DNA of 64,000 nucleotides from Nemertoderma westbladi (taxonomy: Eukaryota > Xenacoelomorpha > Nemertodermatida > Nemertodermatidae), in assembly GCA_032718475.1 (NCBI GenBank), contig JAUCBJ010008896.1, forward strand, positions 186,001-250,000, written 5' to 3'. Of this stretch, positions 20,660 to 31,360 are shown piece by piece. The first letter of the stretch is position 1. The number at the start of each line of letters is the position of its first letter. A program made the translations under genes and the position numbers. Below the pieces are notes generated by a model. The model searched no databases. It saw only the letters and a program-made list of their open reading frames with translations, and had not been told where the DNA came from.

Positions 20660-21195
20660 TCGAATACGTAAGGGAAAGGCATGGGCAGCCTTGAATAGGC
20701 TTTCCAGGATTTGGAAGTCACCGAGAATTAATCGGAAACTTAAGGTCCGATTATTTAGAGCAGCAGTAGTTCCAGTACTCCTCTATGGGAGTCCATGCTG
20801 GGCTCTAACTGCTGAGGACACCAAATCTCTGGATGGCACATTCACAAGAATGCTACGCCGGGTTGATTGTACACTGTACACTGTACACATTGTACAATGC
20901 ACACATCTCCAACCAGACACTATATAACATTGGAGGTGTCTCATTGGTTCCACCGAGCTTGGCACTACAACAAAGTCGCCCCCGCTTTGCAGGACATTGC
21001 TATCGCCATGAGGACCAGCCAGTGCATAATCTTGTGCTTTGGCAGCTTCATGGAGTGATAAGCATGGTGCACAGCCCATGACTTTCTTGAGATGCATCTT
21101 AAAGGACACTGGCCTTGAAGATGCGGATGATCTAGCAAATGTCATGGGTGATAGGGAGTTGTGGCGGCGCAATTTTGTCGACAAGCCGGCACAGC
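20660..21195 (+). pseudogene. LINE C-terminal fragment
   Basis: Plus-strand frames give RIWKSPRINRKLKVRLFRAA, then VLLYGSPCWALT and TRMLRRV, then after a disruption GHCYRHEDQPVH and MTFLRCILKDTGLEDADDLA. This is the same post-RT region as the minus-strand fragment next door plus the element's C-terminus. The break near 20,868 contains a short GTACACTGTACAC repeat. Several frameshifts show that it is dead. Confidence 0.75.
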
Positions 21196-21196
21196 A

Positions 21197-21760
21197 TCAT
21201 TTAAAACTGCAGCTTCTATGCAGCATGCCGATCCTAGTAGTAGTGGGATTCCCATCAAATGTTGCAATCATGACCCTGGAATTTATAGATTCGATGTTGT
21301 TTAGGGTCTGAAGTGCAAATTGGCTTAGCAGAATTCCTACTCCACCAATTGATGCATTGGTCGAATTTGTTTCTGATGCCCTTGTTACTGACGTCCATCC
21401 CTTTCCAATGTCATTGTACTTCATGGCAGTGTCTTCATGACAAATTCGATGTTCTTGGATACAGATGATGTCGATGTTATATTCCATTGCCAGAGCAACC
21501 ATGTCACCCTGTTTGCTATGTGCTTTCCGTACGTATGTGTGAGTTCATTGTGGCAAACTTTAGTATCTTTTTACATTTCAACAGGTTGGTTCTTCTTTCT
21601 TCTCTGTCTTCTGTTCCAGTAGCCGATTTTTCGACCCCAGCCTGGTACCGAGCCAGTATTTCTCCTGGAGGGTTCTCATACTCCTCTATCTTTCAATTGC
21701 GGGAGTACTTCAATTGCGGGATTACTGCACATAATAACCATCATATTTCATTGGTTTCGA
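21197..21760 (-). pseudogene. LINE AP-endonuclease fragment
   Basis: The minus-strand frame 21,197-21,502 reads MEYNIDIICIQEHRI and then GGVGILLSQFALQTLNNI, the start of an exonuclease-endonuclease-phosphatase domain with the Q-E-H catalytic pattern of LINE ORF2. Decayed upstream sequence (YWLGTR..., WNVKR) extends to about 21,740. Only the N-terminal half of the domain remains. It is probably the 5' part of the same LINE family as the two fragments to its left. Confidence 0.7.
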
Positions 21761-21870
21761 CATTGGTTTTCTGTGGTTACTTCAGCCCCTCTATGATCTG
21801 CATGATTACAACATATCCATATATGAATGACAAAATAGCATCCCATTGTCTGCCGGTTCAAACTTCATAA

Positions 21871-23053
21871 TATTAATTGGTAGGTCAAAATTTAGTTACC
21901 GACTGATACACCATCTGGATCTGGCCGCCATCAGTAATTATTTAGTAAGTTTTTTGTCAGGTTTTCAATAAACTTATGTTTAAGCATCTTCATCACCGTA
22001 CCGTGTATCATAATTTATTGCTGATTGATACTGTACTGCAATCATCAGCTATTGGGGGAGAACGGATTATTGTTCACTTGTCCTTCCTTTCCCCATATCA
22101 TAATCTATGTGCTGACTCGTTGCCAAACTACAATCAGCAGCTGGTGAAGTGAAGAAGAACCTATTGTTTTCAGTCGTCATCATTGAAATAACATGTTGAA
22201 ATAGCTCGCTCTACACTCTAATGCTCTATCCATATTATTATAAACATAATGTTTGCATTATCATTAATATTTTATAACAAAACAATACCATTTTTACTGT
22301 TTTGTTTGTTTAACAAACACAGTTTCACGTTGAACCAACAGATCACCATACTGCACTGCCAAATAATAGGCCTATTTGCTTATTATACAGTACAGTACTG
22401 TACAGCTGTGTTTGACAGCTTTATTACTATACACAGCATTGCAGTCCATGACTACAGTATTCAATTTACTTCATTATTAAAAATGACTTTAATATTTATT
22501 TTAAATTTTAACCAATTTTATCAAAGAATGCAGTTTGTAATATCAATTTAATGTTAAGTTTACTTTAAAAATCCTCTTTAAATTAAATTCATTTTTCAAG
22601 TAATAATTCTTGTGTTTTGCAATGAGTACAGTAGCATTTCATATGACATTCATATGACAGGTATGAAGGAAGCTAATAGTGTGACTTGTTTTTGTAGGTC
22701 CCTACTGTACTCCGAAGGCCTACCCATATGGGCGGCACGTATTCATTTTTATCAAATATCCAGATATCCATAAGTCATCCAAATGGCAGGTGACTTTTGA
22801 CTTAGGACACCAGCTGACCACCAGTTTTTGTTTAAAAATTTGCCACACCCCCTTTATGACAGTATGACTTATGTCTATAAGGGGTTGGGAATTTTACAAA
22901 TGATAAATCTAAAGATAGGCTTATTGTGTTTGTGTTGTTACTAATTAATCAGCTTTATTTATAAAATTGGAGCTGCAATGACATCCTGGTTATCTAATTA
23001 AATATATATATATATATCTTATGGTTATAATTATTACAACCACTAATTATATA
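21871..23053. other. non-coding, AT-rich
   Basis: No gene recognised; the 100-codon frame at 22,249 has random, hydrophobic AT-driven composition. A short (AT)n run lies near 22,999-23,016. Confidence 0.5.
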
Positions 23054-25142
23054 CAGTCGGGGTCTCAAAGTGCATCTGTTCTTTGAGATTTTCTCAAAGA
23101 ACTAAAAGTGTCTCAAATTTCTAAAAGTGGTCCAAGAAAATGACAAAGTGTCCTCAAAGATTTCAAAGTAGTACTGTCAGTCATTTCATACAGTCCTGCC
23201 TGAAGCTGGCTATGGTAATGGGGTATATTGACTTTGACTATAGGGTAAAATATAAGTAATAAAAACCGCTATGAAACAATAAAGATGCCTCCAAAAAATA
23301 CTGCAGTAATAAATATTTGTTACTGAAAGTAAGAATTAAACTTACTGCAGTAATAAAAAATTGTCTTTTTCTGCAGTAACAAATAATTTGTTACTGCAGT
23401 AGAAATTGTTATTCAATTATTTATTAATATTGATTACTGCAGTATAAATTTTTATTCAATTATTTATTAATTTATTAATATTGATTATTGCAGTATAATA
23501 AATATTTGTTACTGCAGTAATAAATATTTGTTACTGCAGTAATAAATATTTGTTACTGCAGTAATAAATATTTGTTACTGCAGTAATAAATATTTGTTAC
23601 TGCAGTAATAAATATTTGTTACCGCAGTAATTGTTATTTATATGTTTACTGCAGTAACTAATATTTAATACAGCAGTATTTTTTGTAGGTATTTTTATTG
23701 TTTCATAGAGGATTTTATTAATTTATATTTGGACTCTTTAGAGACGCCATAATTGCGGGCTATCGGAATGTGTTGGTATTTGTGTCATAGACAGTTTGTC
23801 TGTTGCCCTATCTATATTAATGTATATGCTAAAACTGTACTGTTTTAATTTGTTTAGCCCACGTGAACGCCGAATACCTTTACCAATGCATTTCAATGGT
23901 CAACCAGCCATACTTTTGCCGCACTGTAAATTGTGTTTAACAAAGTAAAGAATAACGATAGAGGCAGGAATAAAGATAAATGATTCAAGCGCACTAATTG
24001 GCTGTTCCCATAGATGTTTTAGGCATTGTTGGTGCGCAATGCATATGGTCAGAGCGACCGCCCAGTCTGCCAAAATCTATTATGTAATCAAATGGTACCA
24101 CAAGCCAAGCAAAGCATGTGACAGTTCTTTCCGACTCTGCACCTGTTTGTTTGAAGGTCGCCGTCCGTGGGTCGCTGCTCACTAGCTGTGATTGATAGTT
24201 TAAACTGGGTGCGGCTTTGCCAGAAGGCGGTACACATCAATTGAATATGAGGCAAACATTTAAAATATGCTCAAATATAAACGCCAGCGGCAGGGGATAT
24301 TTTAATATCTCTATTAAGCTAAAACAACACAAGATTGTAGCCGTTCTATCGTACTTGAAAGTCGAAAGCCTTTCTTAGTTTTTAAGAAGGAATTCTCGCG
24401 CTCTCGTCAACATAGTTATCATATTAATTAAACAGTTAAGGTAGTACGGTTTGACCTGAGGTGACTAATGAAATGAATAACAAAAGTTATTACAAGCTTT
24501 CTCCCAACAGGGCTTCTTTAAGTCATTATAATGAAACTGCGTATACACAGAGATACTACAGTGCAGTTTCTCTTATATTAATTGTTAATCTGATATTGTA
24601 TTATGTTATTAAAATAATCAATCTTGTCAAGCATTAATCTTGTTTCACTAATTATGTTTCATGTATTATTTGAATGAATGTTTTTTAGAAAGACTTTAGG
24701 GTGTCGTAAATTCAATTTGTACTTGCGACCGAAAACCCATCCCTTAATCACCTCAGGAACCTCAATTTGATAAATTAATGGGAATATAGCTTCTATGCAA
24801 CAACTGGCCAGCACACAAGTATCACTTTGTTGCCCGCATAATATTGTTCCCCGAGAATGCCTCTGCCTCTCAGTTAACTTACTACGAGCTGTCAATCAGG
24901 AACTCCTCGGAGTTTATTTTCTCAAAGAATTAAAAGTGCCGCAAACTACCTCAAAGTGACATTTCTCAAAGAATTCAAAGAATACAAAGTGCCTAAAAGC
25001 AGGAAATCACTTTGAGATTCCCAACTAAAAGTGTCTACAAGAATTCAAAGCGGCCGTTGGGAATAATGTAATGACTTTTAGACACTTTTAGAAAAACTTT
25101 GAGAAAAACTCAAAGAACAGATGCACTTTGAGACCCCGACTG
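23054..25142. mobile_element. non-autonomous DNA transposon with TA target duplication
   Basis: The termini are perfect inverted repeats for about 33 bp: CAGTCGGGGTCTCAAAGTGC on the left and GCACTTTGAGACCCCGACTG on the right, each flanked by TA. Inside both ends the short motif CAAAGTG, or its complement CACTTTG, recurs many times together with CTCAAAGAA, a pattern typical of subterminal transposase-binding sites. The TA duplication points to the Tc1/mariner or a similar DDE superfamily. No transposase can be read in the 2.09 kb, so it depends on a partner. A 22-bp palindromic satellite fills 23,270-23,660. Confidence 0.85.
23270..23660. repeat. 22-bp satellite TTACTGCAGTAATAAATATTTG
   Basis: About seven near-perfect units lie at 23,505-23,630, with degenerate ones upstream. 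Each unit contains the palindromes TTACTGCAGTAA and AAATATTT. It lies inside the DNA transposon. Confidence 0.9.
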
Positions 25143-25642
25143 TAGTTGTCTTTTTGATGATTTTAAAAATATCATTCAACTATCGGAGCATCTCAAAATG
25201 ATAAAAAGTGATAAAAAAATCATCATCACCAACATAGATAATCCTACAGAAGGAGGAAATTATATTGTGTTGCATTACCTGAATGATAAAGCTTGTATTA
25301 ACTTTCTCAAAGAAGCGATGGATGGTGTTTCTCTTACTGAGGGTATTGTGGATGGTTTTGTCATCTTGGATAAAACTAAAGCATTCATTGAGATTCCATC
25401 ACCGAAATGTTGAAGAGATATCTCAACCGCAACTCTTTCCAGAAATATTACCGCAAAAGTCGAGATTGTCAAATACATTAACCAGCGCATCAGCTGCAAA
25501 GAAACAGAAAGTTGGTAATATTGTTACCTCAATTCCAGTAGATGAGGCTAATAATTTTACCTCGAAACCTGAGCTCATGTCAAGCAAAACCTTATTGGTG
25601 ATTGGTTTCAAATTATTTAACCTGGTAGCATATAAATGCTAA
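25143..25642 (+). pseudogene. broken gene of unknown function, probably Maverick-associated
   Basis: An open frame at 25,198-25,413 encodes 71 residues (IIITNIDNPTEGGNYIVLHY start). The next frame, from about 25,410 to 25,640, continues with NVEEISQPQLFPEIL and KKQKVGNIVTSIPV, as if one gene carried a single frameshift near 25,405. I recognise no domain. It lies directly upstream of the zinc-finger/DNA polymerase gene in the same orientation, so it may be another gene of the Maverick-like element. Confidence 0.35.
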
Positions 25643-25728
25643 GATACAGTCAATAACATTTCATTTTATTTTAATCTTTGGAGATATTTTATTATTATTA
25701 TTATTATATAATCTAAACAAACTTCGAT

Positions 25729-28700
25729 ATGGATAAAATAGTATTGTGTTGCCCATTCTGTCAAATGAATGTAACTAGACATAATTATTTACAACACCTA
25801 AAGACACATTTTGAAGTTTATTCTTGTTTTAAATGTCATGTTATGACTTCATGCAAAGAAATTTGTAAACGACATGAATCTACGGGTTGTAAAGAAATGA
25901 AGTTTTGCATGTATCAATTGATTTGTTCTACTTGTAATAAAGAGTATTCATTTGAGAATTATTTACGTCACGACTGTCACTTGAAATGTTATTATACAAG
26001 AAAGCGTAAATCACCGCAACATAAAAATATAATATCTAGAAAAAACTTAAGACTGGCTCTTGGTACATGTGCAACAATTTTTACTCGGAAACTAGCCACT
26101 CACGATAATTGTCTTGAAATTTATGTTCTCGATCTCCCGACTTCTAGAGATTATCCTGATGTAGAAACACCATTAGCACAAATTCGTAGTAATATTCTTC
26201 AGTTAATATTAGACAGACTGAAAGAAATGAATGTTCTTAGACTACGGTTAGGTCTAAATATATTAATGTACAGAAGGTGAGCAATTAGATACGTTTTATT
26301 TTAATTCTTCTGGCGCACCTATTAATACTGTAGATACGTCAGGAAGTTGTGATATTTGGTTTGAGTATGTTTTAGAAAATATATTGCAGAAAATAGCTAC
26401 GTTTATCATACGCGGTTCTGGGTAGCACATTAAATCTTTATTAAGAGTTGAAATTAAATTAGCTGAATCTAAGTGTAGGTCGCTACTATTATAAGGGACA
26501 TGGATATATGGAATTGCCAAAAGCGTTAAAAGATAAACATTGTGTTTTAAATATGCAAACAGCTGATAATGGCTGTTTCAAATGGGCTATTATAACCTCA
26601 AAGTTTTGTAGCAAAGTGAAAGATCACAGATACCATAGCTGTAGTTCACAGTATAAAGATTACATGAATCATTTTATTTTTGATAAGGGTAAAAAAGATT
26701 ATCCAACAGAATGGCAGCTAGCGATTAAACTTTTTGAAAAACAAAATTCGAAATATATAATTAATTTATTTTGCTGGAAAAACAACAACAACAAACAAGC
26801 TCCAGTATCTATATTAAGACAACCTCCGTTTAGTAAAATTACACCAGATAAAGAGTAATTAAATATATTACTTGTAAAAAATAACAATGCATCTAAACAA
26901 AATCATTATGTATGCATAACTAACTTGAATCGATTGCTGAATACGTAAGCTTAACATATCCACAATAGACAATAAGGTGAAAGGTGTCGCATTTCTTTGA
27001 TAAAGATCTTCTCCAAAGGAAGAAGTCAACGCAAGAATTTACCTAATGAAAAAAGAACACACATTAGTTTTACAAATTTAGATAGAACCTTATCTCCATT
27101 GTTTGTCACCTATTTCGATATAGAATGTATCTTACAACCAACAGTTAATATGAGCATATACCATATGCTGTGAGTTATTTAATTGTTCCAAATAGTGAAT
27201 TAATTGATCCACCAAAATGTCCTTTGAAAACATTCGTAAAGTCAAATAATAATAATAATTGTATTCAAGATTTCTTAGATTCATTATATACTGATTTAAC
27301 TGAATTATGTCGTTGGTCAGAAATATATACACATAAAAGTATGTTATTTAATAATATTGATTTTTTAAATTTTGAAAAGGCAAAAATTAGTTCATATTGT
27401 AATGTTAGTTTAAATAATGAAACAGGGAAAAACAGACATCACTGTCATATTACAGGTAAATATATTCCCACAGTCTGAAATAGGTGTAACCGAAGTTTAT
27501 CAATGAAACGATACATGTATGTACTCTGTGGACACAAATCAATACGATATTCATTGTATATTACAAACCAGTTTTAGAGATAAGAAATACTCAGATTGGG
27601 ATATAAAAGTCATGCAGAGAAATACAGAATGATATATTTCACTGAATGCATTTATACCAATTAAAAACTCTTCTAGAAAAATTGAGCTACGAGTTTTAGA
27701 TACATATCAATTTTTAAGCTTTTCTTTAAGTAATTTAGTTGATTGTTCAACAAACGATATAGCGAGTGATGATATAAGCTCAGATTTACCCATTACTGTG
27801 AAATGAAATATTTTCATCCAAACTTGAATAACTCAACAATTAATCGGAAAGGTGTATTTCTATACAAATGTTTAATGACACAAATTTGCCACCTATAAAT
27901 AATTTTTTTAGTAATTTAAGTAAAAAAACATGTACAATTGAAGATTATAGCTTTGCTGAATCATCATGGGTAGAATTTGACTGTTTGAATCTCAAAGATC
28001 TTCTCAAATCTCTTCTCGAATCTCTTTTAGCCTACTTAAAGCTTAATGTTTGCTTGCTTGCTGATATATTCTAGTATTTTAGGAATGTTTGTAAACAAAA
28101 TTACGATTTAGAAGTGATTTTTTATTGTGCATTTATATTTTTATTGCATTTATATTTTTATCTAAAATATAATAAGTGTAAAATAGAATTCTAGAAAGGC
28201 GGGGTAGCTCAGTTGGTTGAGCACCGGGTCTGCAATCTATTGGTTGTAGGTTCCGCCCCGCCAGGGTCCACTCAGCCTTTCATCCACTGGGGTCGATAAA
28301 ATGAGTACCAATTAAATAACTGGGAGCAAATCTTGGGATAGGAGTAGCGACCACTCCTACCCTTGGGTAGCAGCTATCGAAAGAGGAGCCTTCGGGTCGC
28401 CTCCGGCTTCGGCCAACTGTTTGCTTGCTTAAAATAGAATTAATAAAAGATTACCAAACATACAGAGATTTTGAAAAATCAATTAGGGGTGTTGTTTCAT
28501 TTTGTCGTAAGTATTATATAGAATCGAATATACCCGAAACAAGTACATATGATTCCACTAAGGAAGAATGTCGATAATAATATTGATTTATTGAATATAT
28601 ATATATATTCATATGAATACACATTTGATATACACACATATATACATATGAATATATGTATATTTATCGAATATTGGTTTAATATTGATTTTAATTCATT

Positions 28701-28790
28701 ATATTCCGGAAATTTAAGTAAAAAACTACCTGCCTCACAATTCAAAGAAGTAAGTATTAAACGTATTAACTGTAATGTACATGGCTACTT
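25729..28790 (+). pseudogene. zinc-finger plus protein-primed type-B DNA polymerase, N-terminal part (Maverick/Polinton-like)
   Basis: The first frame (25,729-26,280) has a C-x2-C-x11-H-x3-H finger near residue 8 and further cysteine/histidine pairs near residues 35-85. After a frameshift near 26,279 comes a helical region (EYVLENILQKIATFI) and GCFKWAI (about 26,570). Then follow an exonuclease-type YFDIEC near 27,110, HHCHITGKY near 27,440, FNDTNLPPINNFFSNL near 27,870, and a motif-A-like DFNSLYSGNLSKKLP near 28,690. This order is that of DNA_pol_B_2 proteins of Maverick elements and related invertebrate elements. Many stops and shifts show decay. A SINE interrupts it at 28.19 kb and a LINE cuts it at about 28.79 kb; the C-terminal part resumes at 51.87 kb. 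Confidence 0.8.
28191..28430 (+). mobile_element. tRNA-derived SINE with 12-bp target duplication
   Basis: The head (28,198-28,265) resembles a tRNA: GGCGGGGTAGCTCAGTTGG includes a pol III A-box, GGTTCCGCCCCG resembles a B-box, and the terminal GGCGGGG can pair with CCCCGCC. The body follows, with TCAGCCTTTCATCC and GGGGTCGATAAAATGAGTACC, blocks I associate with SINEs of marine invertebrates. The tail is TTGCTTGCTT. TAAAATAGAATT occurs on both sides (28,179-28,190 and after about 28,430), a clean target duplication. It sits inside the DNA polymerase pseudogene, whose reading continues beyond it. Confidence 0.85.
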
Positions 28791-28963
28791 AAATGATAAA
28801 TTATAGGGACATTGCTATCACATCAATTAGTAGTAAAATTCTAGAATTAGTATATCATGACCAATTTGGCGCAAAACTAAGTACTTCCAATTCACAATTT
28901 GGCTTAAAAAATAAGTTAGGCACAGAATTATGCGTATACACTTTAAAAGAAATCATACAGTAC
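28791..28963 (+). pseudogene. LINE-A reverse transcriptase, left part
   Basis: NYRDIAITSISSKILEL, then QFGLKNKLGTELCVYTLKEI, correspond to the RT motif 1-2 region of a non-LTR retrotransposon. The frame stops matching exactly at CAGTAC (28,958-28,963), where element E begins. The protein continues at 50,487 on the far side of E. LINE-A is 5'-truncated at about 28,780 and lies within the Maverick polymerase. Confidence 0.85.
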
Positions 28964-29036
28964 ACTAGTAATGGTTACCCCTTTTCTGTGACAGTTGGAC
29001 CAACTTCACACCTTAGGTGTTAAGTAGGTCATTAAT
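28964..29036. repeat. left terminal inverted repeat of E (truncated)
   Basis: The 73 bp match the inverse of 50,414-50,486 with few mismatches. The rest of the left arm was displaced by the retroelement inserted at 29,037; arm sequence resumes at about 39,667. Confidence 0.88.
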
Positions 29037-29607
29037 TGTGACGGGATCAAAGGACCCCGACCGGGTAGATTGTTTCGTACGCGTCACCGCAGGCTGGGAT
29101 GTCACTGATTGTTTGGCCGAGGCCGTTAGAGAAAACTGAATTGAGTTAATGTTGTTGTTCGACGGACTGATATGATATTGATGGCACAGTTGAAATGATA
29201 TATTTAGTTAATTGGATGCAGAATAAGTGATACCGGTAATAGTAACTAAACAGCCAATGTTGTTGATAGTGACGGTGAAGGTGAAACAACATCACCCATC
29301 TGCACTGAAACTGATAACTGAGTAAACTGAATGATAAACCAGTAGCAAGGAGATAATATACGACACACCAATATTACTTCACTGCTACTTTACTTTGGCC
29401 TCCTTCGCCCTTATTGGCTAATAACCTACTTCACACCTTTCCACTCTCTGGGAGTGTTTCCCCCCTGTTGCTAGCCCCTGCTAGCTGTCTCCCCTTCCGA
29501 GGTGGTTTGACCTCTAACCTCCCTTTGTGTGTGGCTTTGGGGTTTGTACTGTCCCCAATGTTGGTTGTGATACGAGATTAGTTACTGCTAATCTCGTATC
29601 TCCAACA
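29037..29607 (-). repeat. 3' LTR of BEL/Pao-type retroelement
   Basis: On the plus strand it begins TGTGACGGGATC and ends CTCCAACA, so on the minus strand it runs TGTTGGAG...GATCCCGTCACA. A second, plus-strand LTR at 61,739-62,233 has the same start (TTGG-GAG- then ACGAG hairpin), the same end (GATCCCGTCACA) and shared internal blocks (GGGGACA, CCCCAAAG, ACACACA, TTAGCCAAT). It belongs to the minus-strand retroelement whose ORFs lie at 30.4-35.3 kb and 39.2-39.7 kb. Confidence 0.75.
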
Positions 29608-30415
29608 TATTGCTGAAAATGCCACTATCCTATTTTATGAGGGTAATGCGGCGGAATTGAATCCGCTTACACTCCCCCCCATGCTATCTTCCTGGTGAGA
29701 AGATAGCATCATCTACAAGTGCGCTTCAATTCCGCTGGAACCAGATCTACTATCGGGTATGGGGTGGAGTTCTTTTCTCGGAGTAGGCTTTCCAGGCCGC
29801 TCCCTCTGGGTATGATATAACTACCCCTTCTTGGTGCAACCGAAACCTATGTTGCACCAAGACATCTGACGTCTCTGTTCGAGACAATTGTGGACTCCTC
29901 TCACACAATTTTTATATCTCCTCACTCTAAACTGACTCTAACTTTAGCTCCACTCTAACTCCACTCTACTCTATCTTACTCTCGGACCTCTCTGTCCCTT
30001 ACTCTCCCTCTTACTGCTCGTTCCCCACATTTTAAATTGCACCCGTATACTTTCCACACGCGTCAACACCTCCTCTCACTATCTTCCCTGTGCTCCTGTA
30101 CGCAACCCTTACTTGTTTCGCTCTACTCCTTCCTGACGAGCTTCATCCTCCCTTTCCGTGCCGTCGCACTCAAGAAGTGTGATTCGTCTAGTGTCTCGTC
30201 CTCCTGTCATAGTCAATTGGTCCCCAGTCCCAGTAGCTAGTTGGAAAAGGTTACATGACTATAGTACTTACTTTGATTATATTGATTCTAATTATACTCT
30301 ATTGATTATTACATACGTACATACTAATTGCACTTTTATTAAATTTGCACTTAGGAGTTCGTATTGCTTCGCATGTGGTGCCTTCCAGGCATCCCCACAT
30401 CTCCCCCTCCAAGTC
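29608..30415 (-). other. 3' region of the BEL/Pao-type element
   Basis: Non-coding between the last ORF and the 3' LTR. It contains nested inverted repeats: GGCGGAATTGAA (about 29,649) pairs with TTCAATTCCGC (about 29,728), and ATGCTATCTTC pairs with GAAGATAGCAT at 29,683-29,711. A pyrimidine-rich stretch (about 29,880-30,130) lies further in. The plus-strand frames here are shadows. Confidence 0.5.
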
Positions 30416-31360
30416 CTAGTTCGCTCCTCCCGTCTTTGGGAACCATCTCAGTTCCTTCCCTCTGTTGTCGTCCTGTCTCGGTCGCTTCCTTGTTGTCGTC
30501 GCTTCCTTGTTCTTATCCTCCTTAAGGCTCCTCATTCTCGCCGTTACCTCCTTGCTGATCCCCGTGGTCGATTCCTTGGGCGCTGGTGTTATTAGCTCCC
30601 GGTATCGCTTCGCAGGTGGCCCTTCTGAATGCCCCTCCTGCTTCCCCCTAGTAGCGTCCCACAAGATCATCTTCATGGTCCGTGGCACATGCTCCGCCAG
30701 GAAATCTCTGAACTCTCCCCTGTTCTCTGGCGCCCATCTATCTAAATACCTCTGCGTATTGATGACTCCACCATACGATGCCGCCGTCGCTACTTCTTGA
30801 TAAGTAAATGGAAGTCTCCTCTTAATGATTTCCAGATGGGCCTCCTGGTTAATATTGAATAAACCCCAACGGAACTCCTGGGCCTTCATTCTCTGCCGCG
30901 TCATGACGCTGACGTTGGCCCACTCCTCAAAGATCTTAAACTTCTCCTCATCGTCCATCCAGTCGCACTGGTGCCCATAGTGCCCCCGGAAGTTACACTT
31001 AGAACACCGGTTGTGTAACCACGGACACGCCCCCATCCTGTGACTCGACTCGCGGCAGTAGAGGCAACTCGTCCCCTTCTGGAATCGATACAAACAGCTC
31101 TTTTCCTGGTGAGTAAGCCTCCCGCAGTAATCGCAGCCGTGTATCAACACATCCCGCCCCAAGTTGTCTTTTGCCCCAAGCGGTCTCCTAGGTCTATGGA
31201 GCCGTTGGTAAGCAAACTTCTGGACGTTAACGTCTCTGTCCATATCTACGTCCTCGTCTCGCCTTGGCATCGTCTCTCCAAACACTACACTGTGGTGCCG
31301 TTCCTGGTTGCTCGCCCAACCTGATGGTGCTCCCCGCGAAATCCATCGTCGGCTCTTCAT
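30416..31360 (-). CDS. triple CCHC zinc-knuckle protein of a retroelement
   Basis: The minus-strand frame is 314 codons. Three knuckles follow each other: CDYCGRLTHQEKSC, CLYCRESSHRMGAC and CSKCNFRGHYGHQC, at about residues 76-130, each C-x2-C-x4-H-x4-C. After these come a helical region (EEWANVSVMTRQRMK) and a basic tail rich in K and R. Such arrays bind single-stranded nucleic acid in Gag proteins. The frame overlaps the upstream exonuclease-like frame by 134 bp in another register, so the two were probably one protein joined by a frameshift, either programmed or decayed. The true join is likely near MPRRDEDVDMDRD at about residues 31-43 of this frame. Confidence 0.7.
   Translation of the reverse strand: MKSRRWISRGAPSGWASNQERHHSVVFGETMPRRDEDVDMDRDVNVQKFAYQRLHRPRRPLGAKDNLGRDVLIHGCDYCGRLTHQEKSCLYRFQKGTSCLYCRESSHRMGACPWLHNRCSKCNFRGHYGHQCDWMDDEEKFKIFEEWANVSVMTRQRMKAQEFRWGLFNINQEAHLEIIKRRLPFTYQEVATAASYGGVINTQRYLDRWAPENRGEFRDFLAEHVPRTMKMILWDATRGKQEGHSEGPPAKRYRELITPAPKESTTGISKEVTARMRSLKEDKNKEATTTRKRPRQDDNRGKELRWFPKTGGAN

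Noticed and set aside
22249-22551. 100-codon plus-strand ORF
   Set aside because: Random hydrophobic composition in AT-rich DNA; no recognisable motif.
23270-23660. CRISPR-like array
   Set aside because: The 22-bp units are directly abutting with no unique spacers, and the context is animal DNA; it is a satellite inside a transposon.
28198-28270. Functional tRNA gene
   Set aside because: The tRNA-like head has a poor anticodon arm, is followed by a SINE body and tail, and is bounded by a target duplication.
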